Shown piece by piece: positions 1 to 9,209 of a DNA stretch of 64,000 nt. Positions within the stretch are counted from its first letter, which is position 1; every line of letters begins with the position of its first letter. A model generated the notes under the pieces. That model was not told the origin of the DNA. It made no database searches and saw nothing but the letters and a program-made list of their open reading frames with translations. The position numbers and the translations under genes are program-made. Origin of the DNA: Polyangiaceae bacterium (GTDB lineage Bacteria > Myxococcota_A > Polyangia > Polyangiales > Polyangiaceae); the NCBI GenBank assembly GCA_025936115.1, contig JAICTZ010000010.1, forward strand, positions 1 through 64,000, in the 5' to 3' direction.

Positions 1-117
1 CCCGACGCGCGACCACCGCCGCCGAACGTCGCCGCGCCACCGCTGCCCGACGCGCGACCACCGCCGCCGAACGTCGCCGCGCCACCGCTGCCCGACGCGC
101 GACCACCGCCGCCGAAT
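1..117. repeat. 45-bp tandem repeat, two full copies and a partial third
   Basis: Positions 1-45 and 46-90 are identical 45-bp units. Positions 91-117 begin a third that diverges after about 27 bp. The period is a multiple of three, and the unit lies in frame in the minus-strand lipoprotein gene, where it codes for 15 residues. More copies may lie beyond the left edge. Confidence 0.9.
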
Positions 118-374
118 CCCGTGCCGGCCGTTCCAGTACCGCCGGTCCCGGTACCGCCGGTCCCGGTGCCGCCCGTAGCCGTGCCACCCGTACCCGTGCC
201 GCCGGTACCCGTGCCGCCGGTCGAGAACGTGCCACCTGTGCCGGTGCCGCCCGTCGAGGGTCCGCTGCCTCCGGTTTCCACCGTGGTGTCGTCGTCCCCG
301 CCGCATGCGGTGAGGGTGCCGAGGGTGAGAACGCCCGAAACCAGTAAACTCATGCCAACGCGCGATATAGTCAT
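1..374 (-). CDS. Thr/Gly-rich lipoprotein, N-terminal part (runs off window)
   Basis: The ATG at 374 opens a frame that stays open to the window edge (124 codons). It begins with a short signal peptide ending in the lipobox TLTAC, so an exported lipoprotein is expected. Behind the lipid Cys lies DDDTT and then a long low-complexity stretch of TGGTG-type repeats, which changes to a 15-residue tandem repeat (core FGGGGRASGSGGAAT) encoded by 45-bp DNA units. Such flexible Gly/Thr linkers between a lipid anchor and a distal domain are common in Polyangia lipoproteins. The distal domain lies outside the window, so the function is unknown. The frame is clear and the product class is fairly sure. 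Confidence 0.8.
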   Translation of the reverse strand, partial: MTISRVGMSLLVSGVLTLGTLTACGGDDDTTVETGGSGPSTGGTGTGGTFSTGGTGTGGTGTGGTATGGTGTGGTGTGGTGTAGTGFGGGGRASGSGGAATFGGGGRASGSGGAATFGGGGRAS

Positions 375-575
375 GTGAGTCCTTTGAGCGGCTCGCCTTC
401 CGGGGGAAGCCAAATCAGTCACATGGTAACCGGGGCCCTCCGAGGCAGGCACACAGTGTCGTACGAGCTCACGATCAGGACGCGCGCGCCCTACCGCCAC
501 GCACCTGGCGGTTGTACTTGCAACAATCTTGCAAGCGATCCGGCGACAGCGCTGACGCGTTGATAGACCACCGGC

Positions 576-650
576 TGCTCAGCGCGCGTGCGCAGTCTGC
601 TCAGCGCTTGTGAGCAAACCGTCGACGAGCTGCTCAGCGCCCGCCGAGCA
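576..650. repeat. Imperfect short repeats at the 3' end of the FecR-like gene
   Basis: TGCTCAGCGC occurs at 576-585, 598-607 and 631-640. The last two are each followed within a few bases by GAGCAAACCGT. The third copy covers the stop codon of the FecR-like gene, so this looks like local duplication of the gene's 3' end into the spacer. The rest of 375-633 shows no gene. Confidence 0.6.
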
Positions 651-1788
651 AACCGTTCGCGATGCGTTCAGCGTCGGCGCGAGCAAATCCGTTCGGATAG
701 CTCGCCAAGTAACGACGCGCGGCGACGGCTGCGGCGGAACCGCGTCCGGCGCGCTCTTGGGCGCGGAATTGTTCCGCGAGCGCTTGCTCACGCAGCACCG
801 AGCGAGGGTAATGAGCGAGCAGCGACCCGAATGCATCGGCAGCACCGCTCGGATCGCCAGCATTGCGCGCCGTGAGGCCCGCCTGAAACATTCGGTTTTC
901 TTCTTCGAGCGTCCCCTTGTCGACGACACGGCTTTTTTCGACGACATGGGGCGTGAGCGTCACGCGACGCGGTCGCTCGTGGACGCCGCGTAGCGCGACG
1001 GGCGCTTGCGCGACGGGCTCGGGTGTCGCAACGGCAGGCGTCGCGACAGGAGACGTCCACTCGTCACCGGCGTGCAACACGGCGCGCTGCTTGCCGCCGT
1101 GCATGATCCACACGGTGCCGCGCCGCACGCGCACGTGGGTCGAAGCTGCACCATGCTCATTGCCGACGGCAACGGTGAACGCCGTGCCGATCACCATGAC
1201 CTCCACGTCGGGGGTCTCGATGATCAAGTGCTTGCCGCCTTCGAGCTTGCGCGGAAGATCGACGTCGACGCTGCCGCTGCCGAGACGCAGGCGCCGCTCG
1301 CTCGCCGTCGGCGGCATGAGCTCGAGCTCGCTCGAAGCCTCGAGCTCGGCGCGTCCGGACGCGATGCCGATCTCGGCGACCGAATACGCAGCGGTCGAGA
1401 CCGACTCGCCACCCACGAAGACGTCACCCGGGTGCAGGGCGGTCGCTTCGCCATTGCGGCGTACGGACACGTCGCCTGCGACCAGACGCGCTTCACCCGC
1501 CCGAACGGGCTCGACAGCCGCCGTCACTGGGCTCGATTGAGCAGCGTGACGCAAGCTAAGGGCGCCAGCTGCACCGACACCGAGCACAATCGCGGCCGCC
1601 GCTGCGAGCCACGGCAAGGCGCGACGGCGGCGCGCGCGGCGACCTTCGGCCGTGATCGCGGTGCCGATGAGGCGCACGATGCGCTCGCGGCGGTAGCCGG
1701 CGCGCAGCTGATCTTCGACGGGCACGGCCGTTTTGCCGAGCTCGTCGAGCGTCTGCACCAGCTCGTCGAGGTGTTCGGGCTGACTCAT
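634..1788 (-). CDS. FecR-domain membrane protein, probable regulator of the adjacent sigma factor
   Basis: The protein has 384 residues. Residues 1-55 are cytoplasmic and basic, followed by one membrane helix at about 57-80. A FecR-like beta domain covers about 95-245 (segments such as GDVFVGGESV, IETPDVEVMVIGTAF and VRVRRGTVWI). A TPR-like helical C-terminus (about 290-384) resembles tetratricopeptide units. The ATG overlaps the sigma-factor stop by four bases (ATGA), so the two genes are translationally coupled. In the known family, a FecR-type protein next to an ECF sigma factor senses an envelope signal and holds or activates the sigma factor. No TonB receptor lies nearby, so the signal is not iron-siderophore by context. 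The role is inferred from arrangement. Confidence 0.8.
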   Translation of the reverse strand: MSQPEHLDELVQTLDELGKTAVPVEDQLRAGYRRERIVRLIGTAITAEGRRARRRRALPWLAAAAAIVLGVGAAGALSLRHAAQSSPVTAAVEPVRAGEARLVAGDVSVRRNGEATALHPGDVFVGGESVSTAAYSVAEIGIASGRAELEASSELELMPPTASERRLRLGSGSVDVDLPRKLEGGKHLIIETPDVEVMVIGTAFTVAVGNEHGAASTHVRVRRGTVWIMHGGKQRAVLHAGDEWTSPVATPAVATPEPVAQAPVALRGVHERPRRVTLTPHVVEKSRVVDKGTLEEENRMFQAGLTARNAGDPSGAADAFGSLLAHYPRSVLREQALAEQFRAQERAGRGSAAAVAARRYLASYPNGFARADAERIANGLLGGR

Positions 1789-2426
1789 GACATGAGCTGC
1801 TCCTTCGTCAGCCGTTCGCGCAGCTCGCGCCGACCACGCACGAGACGAGACTGCGCCGCAGCGACGGACACACGCGTCATGAGCGCAATCTCAGCGAGGT
1901 CGTGACCGAGCACGTCGTGGAGAAATACGGTCTCCGCACGCTCGGGTTTCATCTGAGCGAGGAGCCAGCGCACGCGCTCGAGATCCGCTCGGGCCCCAGC
2001 GGTGCGCTCGAGATCGGACGGGGCCGGCGGCTCCGGCTCGTTGACCTTCGTCGTCTCACGATCGAACACGCGCCGCTCCCGGCGTCGCGCTCGGAGCGCA
2101 TTGAAGGCAACGTGGGTCGCAATGGTCGAAGCCCACGTCTGCAGGCTGCAGGCTCGAGCGTACGAACGCCGGGAAAGCGTGAGCACGATCTGCTCGAACG
2201 CCGCCTGCACCAAGTCGTCGTGGTCATGCTCTCGGCGACCGAACACGCGGTAGAGGGCGTGGTCCACCGCGCCGAGCAATCGGTCATAGACCTGGCCGGC
2301 CATGGCGGAGTTGCCGCTCTGAACGGCGTCGACGATCTGTTCGTCGGTCGGACCACGCGCGGTAGGCTCTGCCCCACCCTCAATCACTCTCAACCGAGCG
2401 CTGGTCGCTTTGGATGACTGAGGCAC
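1785..2426 (-). CDS. ECF-type RNA polymerase sigma factor
   Basis: Sigma-70 family, about 213 residues from the GTG at 2426. Region 2 is visible around YDRLLGAVDHALYRVFG and HDDLVQAAFEQI, followed by a WAST-type segment. Region 4 with its helix-turn-helix lies in the last 60 residues (DLAEIALMTRVSVAAAQSR). Another in-frame GTG at 2465 would add 13 residues. I prefer 2426 because family members commonly begin just before a short variable segment like SSKATSARLRVIEGG. Its stop overlaps the FecR-like start, which suggests a sigma/anti-sigma pair. The gene is divergent from the Cys-rich lipoprotein at 2619, a possible regulon member. Confidence 0.85.
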   Translation of the reverse strand: MPQSSKATSARLRVIEGGAEPTARGPTDEQIVDAVQSGNSAMAGQVYDRLLGAVDHALYRVFGRREHDHDDLVQAAFEQIVLTLSRRSYARACSLQTWASTIATHVAFNALRARRRERRVFDRETTKVNEPEPPAPSDLERTAGARADLERVRWLLAQMKPERAETVFLHDVLGHDLAEIALMTRVSVAAAQSRLVRGRRELRERLTKEQLMS

Positions 2427-2618
2427 TACACGCCAATGGTAACAGACCCCGTCGCTATCAGGCACCCGGCGGCCCGCGTCCGTGGGCGAAAAAAGCTTAC
2501 GTGGCGGGAGGATTGGGTCTTTCGGCGCCCCGGAGGCCTGGAATATTTCACACGAGAATATCTTCTTGCCCTGCCTGGAGCGCCCGGGCGCCGGGGACTG
2601 CTAGATTTGGACCGCTCG

Positions 2619-3422
2619 ATGCGAAACTTCGGCCGAATTCTGACCCTTGGGGTTTTGGGGGTGGCCGGGTGCTCGGACACGACGTTCCATTTGCTGCCGG
2701 AGGACGAGCGCCCGGCATCACAACAGAGCGCGGGAATGTCCGGTACGGGGGGCGCCGCAGCGTACGCCGGCAGGGCAGGAGGCGCCGGTAGGGGAAGCGG
2801 TGGAAGCTGGGGAGCGGCCGGGAGCGGCCGAACCGGCGGGATGGGCGGCATGAACACCGCAGGCGGCCCGGATGACATGGGCCCGTGCAGCAAGACGCCC
2901 GCAACGCCGTACTGGAGCATTTCGCGTAATACGTGCGTCGGCTGCCGCTACGGGGACGACTGCGTGGGCTCCTCTTGCGATTTGGATTGCGCCTCCGGAC
3001 AACGCTGCGACGGGTGGACAGAAACCTGCAAGCTCGCATGCGATGGCCTGAATGGGACGACGAATCCATGCCCGAAGTCATCGGTCTGCGATTCATCACG
3101 CTTCATTTGTGTCGAGTGCGATAAGCGACTGGGAAGCCAATCCGGTTGCGCTCCGGGTCTCGTGTGCTCGCCGGGAGGTGCCTGCGTCGAATGCAACACG
3201 TCCGACGACTGCCACGACGCCAAGTCCCTGTGCTTGTTTCCTCCTGGCGAATGCGTCGAGTGCTACTCGTTCTATGACTGCGGCGGCGCCAAACCCGTGT
3301 GCTCGTTCAACGAGTGCCGTCCGTGCTTCGACGACAACGAGTGCAATCCAGGGGGTTACAACAGCGGCATGCCGACCAAGGTCTGTAACGGCGACGGCCG
3401 CTGCGGCGACCCGTCTCTGTAG
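2619..3422 (+). CDS. Cysteine-rich lipoprotein
   Basis: The ATG at 2619 gives 267 residues with a signal peptide ending in the lipobox GVAGC. The frame is open further upstream, but only this start places the signal peptide first. Residues 30-85 are Gly/Ala-rich linker. From about residue 100 onward the protein contains roughly 30 Cys in repeated modules of the form CVEC-x(5)-DC, for example CVECNTSDDC and CVECYSFYDC. Such disulfide-knotted repeats are frequent in exported myxobacterial proteins of unknown function. It is divergent from the ECF sigma operon with under 200 bp between them. No enzymatic motif was recognised. Confidence 0.8.
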   Translation: MRNFGRILTLGVLGVAGCSDTTFHLLPEDERPASQQSAGMSGTGGAAAYAGRAGGAGRGSGGSWGAAGSGRTGGMGGMNTAGGPDDMGPCSKTPATPYWSISRNTCVGCRYGDDCVGSSCDLDCASGQRCDGWTETCKLACDGLNGTTNPCPKSSVCDSSRFICVECDKRLGSQSGCAPGLVCSPGGACVECNTSDDCHDAKSLCLFPPGECVECYSFYDCGGAKPVCSFNECRPCFDDNECNPGGYNSGMPTKVCNGDGRCGDPSL

Positions 3423-3444
3423 TCAAGAACCATAGCGCTGGAGC

Positions 3445-4455
3445 TCAGAGCTCGAAGCGTAACCCCGCGCTCGCGCCGAGCTCGGCGTAGCGGGTCGCGC
3501 CCGCGCTGTGATCGCCGACCGTAAGCGTCGTGGTCGGCCTGAACGTCATATCGACGCCGAGCACGAGATCGAAGATGTCGCCGAGCGGGAGCACGCCGTC
3601 GGCGCCAAAGCGGCCGCCCACGTTCACACGACTCATCTGATCCGTCTGTCCGCCGCTTTGGGCGTTGGCCGTGAAGCTCTCGAGCAAGACTTGGCCGCGA
3701 ACGTCGAGGTGGAGCGAGTTTTTCGGTCCGAGCAGCGCCGCGACGCCGAGCCCCGCGTCGATCCAGCGCGCGGCCAGTCCCAAGTCATCACGCGGCCGCA
3801 GCGACAGGCCTCCCGATGCGATGGCCGCGACGTGCGGCAGGATGCGGACGCCGGCCCAACCCTGCCCACCCCAGCGCGCCGAGCCGTGATCGAGCCCGCC
3901 GCCGACCGTGCCCGTGAGGCCAATCCAGCCGTACCGGCGCGGCGCGGAGGGGCTGCCCTTCCGCGGCGGTGGCTCGTTCGGTTTGGCCGGAGCGACTACG
4001 ACCGGCACCGGTTTGGTCGGCGGCGGCGAGGCAGGCTTGGGCGCGGGCTCCTTCGCCGGCGCAGTGTCGGGCTTGGGCGTGCCGTTCGTCGTGGCGCTTG
4101 GCGCGGATTTCGGGACGGTGTCGTCACGCGCGGCGGTCGCGAGGCTGCCGATCACGAAGCCGACGCTGCGGTAGCGCTCGATGTCGGCGTCGGCGGCTTG
4201 GAACGTGAGCTCCCGCGTCCGCCATTCCGACGTGGGCTCGCGCCGCAGGCCGACTTCGACTCGGGCTCGATCGCCCTCCTCCCACGTGACGATGGCGATC
4301 GCCGTGTACGGTCCGTTCGGCGCGTCACGCACGAGCCGGCAATCGATGCTCGCGCTCGCGGCGGCTTGCGTGCACGCATCGACGAGCGCGCTCGCGAGAT
4401 CGCGCTGGGGCTCCGTCACGCCAACGTCGACGACGATCGGTGCCGGCATACTCAT
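3445..4455 (-). CDS. Envelope protein: N-terminal soluble domain, Pro-rich linker, barrel-like C-terminus
   Basis: The protein has 336 residues. The N-terminal 110 residues (VVDVGVTEPQRDLASALVDAC) resemble the small alpha/beta domain found ahead of many myxobacterial envelope barrels. Residues 115-175 are a Pro/Lys/Ala linker. Residues 178-336 alternate polar and hydrophobic residues in Gly-rich strands and end in GLRFEL, with a terminal aromatic-hydrophobic pattern like an outer-membrane beta barrel. No classical signal peptide is visible. It is the last gene of the minus-strand envelope operon and overlaps the HEAT gene by four bases (ATGA). Function is unknown. Confidence 0.65.
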   Translation of the reverse strand: MSMPAPIVVDVGVTEPQRDLASALVDACTQAAASASIDCRLVRDAPNGPYTAIAIVTWEEGDRARVEVGLRREPTSEWRTRELTFQAADADIERYRSVGFVIGSLATAARDDTVPKSAPSATTNGTPKPDTAPAKEPAPKPASPPPTKPVPVVVAPAKPNEPPPRKGSPSAPRRYGWIGLTGTVGGGLDHGSARWGGQGWAGVRILPHVAAIASGGLSLRPRDDLGLAARWIDAGLGVAALLGPKNSLHLDVRGQVLLESFTANAQSGGQTDQMSRVNVGGRFGADGVLPLGDIFDLVLGVDMTFRPTTTLTVGDHSAGATRYAELGASAGLRFEL

Positions 4456-6893
4456 TCACCCGCGCCGGGCAGCGGCCTGAGCTCGAGCGCACCCGCTGGA
4501 GCGAAGCGCTCACTCACGCCGCCACGCCGGTCCGCGCGCCCGAAGCGCTCCGTTTCGTCGGCAAAGCGGAGCGCGAACGGCGCGCGCGCCGCCGGCACGT
4601 CGCCGCCCGTCGGCACCACGAAGACGAGCACCGGCTCCAAAGCGGCCGGAGCTTTCGCCGGTCCCGCTGCGCAGCGTGCGGCAACGTCGCTGCTGTCGTC
4701 GTCCGCGGCGCAGCGTGCGAGCGCCGCCTTCACGCCTGCCGTAGGAGCAGAGCTCGCGAGCAAGGCGGCCACCGCCGCGCGAACGCGCGCCGCCGGATCG
4801 CTCGCGAGCAAGCGCAGCAGTAGCGGCTCATCGCAGCTTCCTCCTGCGAGCCGCAACCCGGCGAGGGCGCCCGCCCGCACGACGGAGCGGGCGTCCGTGA
4901 GGCGCGCGCAGAGCTCGGCGTGCACGTCACGCTTGAGCCGCGCCCCGATCCGGCCGAGTGCAACGGCGGCGTTCGCCGCCACCTCGGGCGAGTGATCGGC
5001 GAGCACACGCGTGAGCTCGACAGGCGCGCGTTCGTCCGCGACGAACCCCAGCGACCAGGCAGCGTTCGCGCGCACGGCGGGGTCCGTGTCGCGCACGAGC
5101 TCGAAGAGGAGCGGCGCCGCGCCGGCCTCGCCCATCAGGGCCTCCGCGACTTTGCCGCGATCGGCAGCGTCCGGCTCGTGCGCGAGCGCAACGAGCGCTA
5201 CTGACGCGTCTTTCGTACGAGCGAGCGCCTCGATCAACACGTCGCGATCGCCGTCTTCGCTGCGGGAAAACAGCGCCCGCAAACGCGTGGCGGCGTGTGG
5301 GTCGCGCGAGCGGGCCGCCGCGCCCGGCAACGCGAGACCCAGCGCGCCGCGATCCTGTTCGGCCGCCTGCTCGAGCCGAGTGAGCAGCGCCGCGAGGGTG
5401 CGCTCGGACGCCGTGCGGCCAAGGGCCACGCCCGCGGCCGTGCGCACGTCGCCGTCTTCGTCGTCGAGCTTCGAGAGCAAGAGCGATTCCCACGGCCCGG
5501 GACCGAGATCGCCGAGCGCGCTCACGGCCGCGACGACGACTGGCTTGACGGTCGCTTCGCTCGCGATGCGCGCGAGCTCGGGGCCGACCCGCGCCGCGCC
5601 CGTGCGCCCGAGCAAACGCAAGATGAGCGTGCGTTCCGTCGCGGTGGTGCGGCGCGCGCGCAGCGCGGCGAGCAGAGGATCGACGGCTCGACCGTCGGGA
5701 CGAGCCGGGTCGAGTAGCTCGCCCAAGGCAGCGAGCGCGGCGCGCCGGACTTCCACGTCGGCATCGTCGAGCTCTTCGAGCACCACGGGCACGGCGGCTT
5801 GTCCCCCCAATCTTCCGAGCACGACTGCGAGCGCGAGCGGTGAGAGCGCGCCGCGTTCGAGCGCGGCCCGCAGCCGCGGCACGTCGGTTTCGTCGCCGTC
5901 TTCACCCAGCGCGCGCGCGCAACCCTCGATGACGAGGCGTGCCGCAGAGCCTTCGACGCAGGCGCGCAGCGCCGGGCGTGCAGTTGGACCCGCCGTCCCG
6001 AGCGCCGCCACGATGGGAGCTGGATCGGCGCCCGCGCGCCCGAGCTCCGCGATGAGCGCACCGATCGCTCCCGGAGTCGCGAGGCGGCCGAGCGCCGTCG
6101 CCGCCGCTGCGCGCACGGCCGGTGCGTCGGAGGCGAGCACCGCGGCGACGCTCGAGACGGCCGAAGCGTCACCGAGCCGCCCGACCGCCTCGAGTGCGGC
6201 GACACGGACCGTTTCGTCCGAATCGCGTAGCACGAGCACGAGCGCACTGACGGCGCGCGCGTCGCCGAGGAGGCCGAGAGCGTGCGCCACGGCGCGCCGC
6301 ACGATGCTCGCCGAATCTTCGATTTTTGCGAGCAGCGGCACGACGGCTCGCCGATCGCCCAAATGGCCGAGCGCGCCCGCCACCTCGCGCCGCACGTCGG
6401 GAGCGGAGTCGTCCAAACGCCCGAGCAGCGGCACGACCGCGTCGGGGCTCTCCGACGCACCGAGCGCCCGCGCGACGGCAGCCCGCACCTTCGCGTCGCC
6501 GTCCGACGACGCGCGCGCGAGTGCCGCCACGGCCACGCTGCTCGGCCGCCGCGTCAGAGCTTCGGCAGCAGCAAGGCGAATCCGCGCGTCAGGATCGGTG
6601 AGCCAGCTGACAAGACGCGCGCCGAGCTCACCCGCACCGACCTCGACGGCCGCGCGCAACGCGGCGATGCGCACGTCGGCGTCCGCGTCGCCGAGCGCCG
6701 CGAGCGCGAGTCTCCGCGCCTCGTCACTCGGCAGCTCCGGCAGCGAACGCGCCGCGCTACGCCGCACGAGCACGTCGGGATCGGCGAGCTGTCGTTCGAC
6801 GCGCCGCCCGGACGATGGCCAGATCGACGCCGTGCTCGTGCCGCCAACGGACACGAGCGCGACGAAAACGAGTACCGCGCGCGACGGGCGCAC
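4452..6893 (-). CDS. Secreted HEAT-repeat protein
   Basis: About 813 residues from the GTG at 6893. This start puts a hydrophobic signal segment (AVLVFVALVSVGG) at the N-terminus and clears the upstream stop at 6940. The body is roughly twenty HEAT/PBS-lyase-like repeats with the pattern DxDxxVRxAAxxALG, for example DADVRIAALRAA and DSAPDVRREVAGALG. These form a superhelical protein-binding scaffold. The last 60 residues are not repeated. It lies 46 bp downstream of the VWA/GATase-like gene and overlaps the barrel-like gene. An export-dependent scaffold role in the envelope is inferred; no partner is identified. Confidence 0.8.
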   Translation of the reverse strand: MRPSRAVLVFVALVSVGGTSTASIWPSSGRRVERQLADPDVLVRRSAARSLPELPSDEARRLALAALGDADADVRIAALRAAVEVGAGELGARLVSWLTDPDARIRLAAAEALTRRPSSVAVAALARASSDGDAKVRAAVARALGASESPDAVVPLLGRLDDSAPDVRREVAGALGHLGDRRAVVPLLAKIEDSASIVRRAVAHALGLLGDARAVSALVLVLRDSDETVRVAALEAVGRLGDASAVSSVAAVLASDAPAVRAAAATALGRLATPGAIGALIAELGRAGADPAPIVAALGTAGPTARPALRACVEGSAARLVIEGCARALGEDGDETDVPRLRAALERGALSPLALAVVLGRLGGQAAVPVVLEELDDADVEVRRAALAALGELLDPARPDGRAVDPLLAALRARRTTATERTLILRLLGRTGAARVGPELARIASEATVKPVVVAAVSALGDLGPGPWESLLLSKLDDEDGDVRTAAGVALGRTASERTLAALLTRLEQAAEQDRGALGLALPGAAARSRDPHAATRLRALFSRSEDGDRDVLIEALARTKDASVALVALAHEPDAADRGKVAEALMGEAGAAPLLFELVRDTDPAVRANAAWSLGFVADERAPVELTRVLADHSPEVAANAAVALGRIGARLKRDVHAELCARLTDARSVVRAGALAGLRLAGGSCDEPLLLRLLASDPAARVRAAVAALLASSAPTAGVKAALARCAADDDSSDVAARCAAGPAKAPAALEPVLVFVVPTGGDVPAARAPFALRFADETERFGRADRRGGVSERFAPAGALELRPLPGAGE

Positions 6894-6939
6894 CGCTCCC
6901 GAGGTTATCAGATCCCGTGACCCCTCCCCGGCCCGGCCA

Positions 6940-9111
6940 TCAAGCAAGACCCGCGCGGCGCCGAAGCAGCCAATGCGCACCGAGCGTCAGGGCGGCAGCG
7001 AGCGCCCAAACCCAGGGCGGTAGCAGCGCAGAAGCACGCCGTTCGACCATCACTTCGGTCGCCGGCGGCAGCGGCAGCTCGCCCAATTCGTCGGGCGTGA
7101 CGCTTTTGCCCCCGGTCGCGCGTGCGATGCGGATGAGGCGCGCCGGATCGGGACGCGAATCGGCATAGGCACGCCCGCCGTCCTCACACGCGAAATCGAG
7201 ACGCGTCGGCGGCGCCGCACCGAGTCGCATGCGCGCGCTGTAGCCGCCCGCCCGCAAGCGCCCAGCATCGACGTGTTCGGACGAACCGGCGCTCCTCAGT
7301 GAACGGGAGAAGACGGTTTGAGCGGGAACGCCCAAGCGCTCGATCGTGAAGGCAAGCTCTCCCGTCGCTCCGGGCGGCGGCACGAGCTCGAACGAGGCCG
7401 GTTCGCCCGCAATGCAAGGCCCGTCGAGCGAGACGCGCCCGGCTTCGTAACGAGGATCGCGCATGAGCCAGCCGAGCAGGCCGTCCCAGAGCGCTCCGTA
7501 GGCTCGCCCCGACGTGCGCTCCGCGAGCTCGCCGAAGCCGAGCTCGTGCGTCGCGTCGACCCCCAGCGCGATCGAACGGCCGTCGCCCATCTCGCCGAGC
7601 GCGAGCACCGGCATCGCGATGTCACCCACGCGCCGCTCGGGATGCTCCCAGAGCACGATTGACCCCGGACGCGGCTTGCCGAGCGTGTTCGAGCCTTCCA
7701 TCAGCGGCAGGTCCTCACCGAACAGCTGCCGCACGCCGCCGAGCACCGGCGCGACGCGCCCTGCCATCGTGTAACGCGGCACGAAACCACGTAGATCGTA
7801 GGGCTCGCCGCCGCGCGGCAGCTCGACGGGGAGCACACGCTCGAGCGGGGAGCCCGCGTACCCGCCACCCGCGAACGCCGAGGGCCCGCCGACCATGATG
7901 AGCCCGCCGCCGGACCGGACGTACGCTTCGAGCGCCGGCAGGTACGGCTCGAGCTTGTACTCGACGGCGTCGATGTCCTGCAGCATCACCGCGTCGAACG
8001 TCGGCAGGTGCTGTGTGAAAAGCGCATCCACCGGGAACGGGATCAGCGAAAGCTCGCTCGTGTCGTCGACGACGTTCGGCTGATCGCCGTTCGTGCGCAG
8101 GATGAAGAAAGCGACCAGATCGATCGACTCGTTCGCTTTGAGCCAAAGTCTGAGCTGGCGTACGTCGTACGTCGGACGGCCGGCGACGTGCAGCAGGCGC
8201 ACGCGCTCGCGCCGCACGTCGAGCGTGAGCAAGCGGTGGTCGTTCTCCGGCACGCGGTCGCCCGTCTGTGGCTCGAGCGCGACTTCGATCACGCGCTGGC
8301 CGGCGCGCTCGATCGTCACCTCGAGATCGATGGTCGCTTCGCCCGTTCCCGCGTGCGCCGTACCCCGCGCGAGCTCGGCGGGCGACGAACCTTGCCTCAG
8401 CTCGCGCACGACGACGGGAACTTCGTCGCAATTGATGCCGCCCGCGCACCCGATCGTGACGTGCAAGACGAGCGGCTGGTGCGCGACCGCCGCACCGACG
8501 GTGCTCACCTCGCGTACGCTCGCGTCCGCGGGCGCTTGCTCGGTCACGCGCACGGTGTGCACCGGCACGCCCAGCGTCCCGACCGCGAGCGCGAGACCGG
8601 CTTCGTCTACGCTTTCGGCGGGCCGCGCGAAGCGGCCGTCGCTCACCACGACGACGGCTCGCACGCGTTCGCCCGGTGCGGCGGCGAGCTCCGCGAGGGC
8701 CCCCGTGAGATCGCTCTCCTCTCCGAGCTGTCCGAGCGTGCTCTCACGCGCGAGCGAGAGCGGAACCAGCTTTTGCTCCCCGAACCCATAGACGTCCACT
8801 TGCGCCTGCGCCCAGCGGCGGCCGAGAGCGGCCGCGGCGGCGAGCGCAACCGAGCGACGGTCCCCGTGTTCGGCGGGCAGGCGCAAGCGGCGCGCTTGAT
8901 CGACGAGCACGGCGACGCGTGGCCCGAGCCGTGCACCACGCTCTTTCACGCGCGTGGGGCGAAAGAACGCGCCCGCGACGCACAGCGCCGCCACGACGGC
9001 GCTCACGAGCACGGCGGCGCCCGCCCGTTCGCTCCGCCTCACCTCGAGCGCCGCCGCAATCACCCAAACGGCGAGCACCAGCGCGCCGAGTGTCACGGCG
9101 ACGGGCGTCAT
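6940..9111 (-). CDS. Membrane-anchored VWA-like / glutamine-amidotransferase-like protein
   Basis: About 723 residues from the ATG at 9111; upstream frame sequence belongs to the DUF4159 gene on another frame. Two membrane helices lie at the N-terminus (about 5-23 and 30-48) and one near the C-terminus (PPWVWALAAALTLGAHWLL). Residues 65-210 follow a von Willebrand A fold, but the metal site normally DxSxS reads DQARR, so metal binding is doubtful. Residues about 300-520 contain a class-I GATase-like domain (GGLIMVGGPSAFAGG, then MPVLALGEMGDGRSIALG). Such proteins sit with DUF4159 proteins in Bat/aerotolerance-like loci. Activity is not predictable. Confidence 0.75.
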   Translation of the reverse strand: MTPVAVTLGALVLAVWVIAAALEVRRSERAGAAVLVSAVVAALCVAGAFFRPTRVKERGARLGPRVAVLVDQARRLRLPAEHGDRRSVALAAAAALGRRWAQAQVDVYGFGEQKLVPLSLARESTLGQLGEESDLTGALAELAAAPGERVRAVVVVSDGRFARPAESVDEAGLALAVGTLGVPVHTVRVTEQAPADASVREVSTVGAAVAHQPLVLHVTIGCAGGINCDEVPVVVRELRQGSSPAELARGTAHAGTGEATIDLEVTIERAGQRVIEVALEPQTGDRVPENDHRLLTLDVRRERVRLLHVAGRPTYDVRQLRLWLKANESIDLVAFFILRTNGDQPNVVDDTSELSLIPFPVDALFTQHLPTFDAVMLQDIDAVEYKLEPYLPALEAYVRSGGGLIMVGGPSAFAGGGYAGSPLERVLPVELPRGGEPYDLRGFVPRYTMAGRVAPVLGGVRQLFGEDLPLMEGSNTLGKPRPGSIVLWEHPERRVGDIAMPVLALGEMGDGRSIALGVDATHELGFGELAERTSGRAYGALWDGLLGWLMRDPRYEAGRVSLDGPCIAGEPASFELVPPPGATGELAFTIERLGVPAQTVFSRSLRSAGSSEHVDAGRLRAGGYSARMRLGAAPPTRLDFACEDGGRAYADSRPDPARLIRIARATGGKSVTPDELGELPLPPATEVMVERRASALLPPWVWALAAALTLGAHWLLRRRAGLA

Positions 9112-9209
9112 TCCTTCGGCGAGCGCCAGGTTCGGCACGTGCGTGGGTTCTAGCCTCGACTCGGGCAGCCTTGGGAAGGAAAGATGCGCGCCGGCTCGTG
9201 CGTTTCGCG

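Noticed and set aside
1..120. Possible CRISPR array
   Set aside because: Units are direct, have no spacers, and lie in frame inside a lipoprotein gene.
5011..7023. Long plus-strand frame of 670 codons
   Set aside because: It is antisense to the HEAT gene and low-complexity Ser/Ala/Arg; a shadow of high-GC codon use.
8008..9153. Plus-strand frame of 381 codons
   Set aside because: Antisense to the VWA/GATase gene; no recognisable domain and charged, Arg-rich composition.
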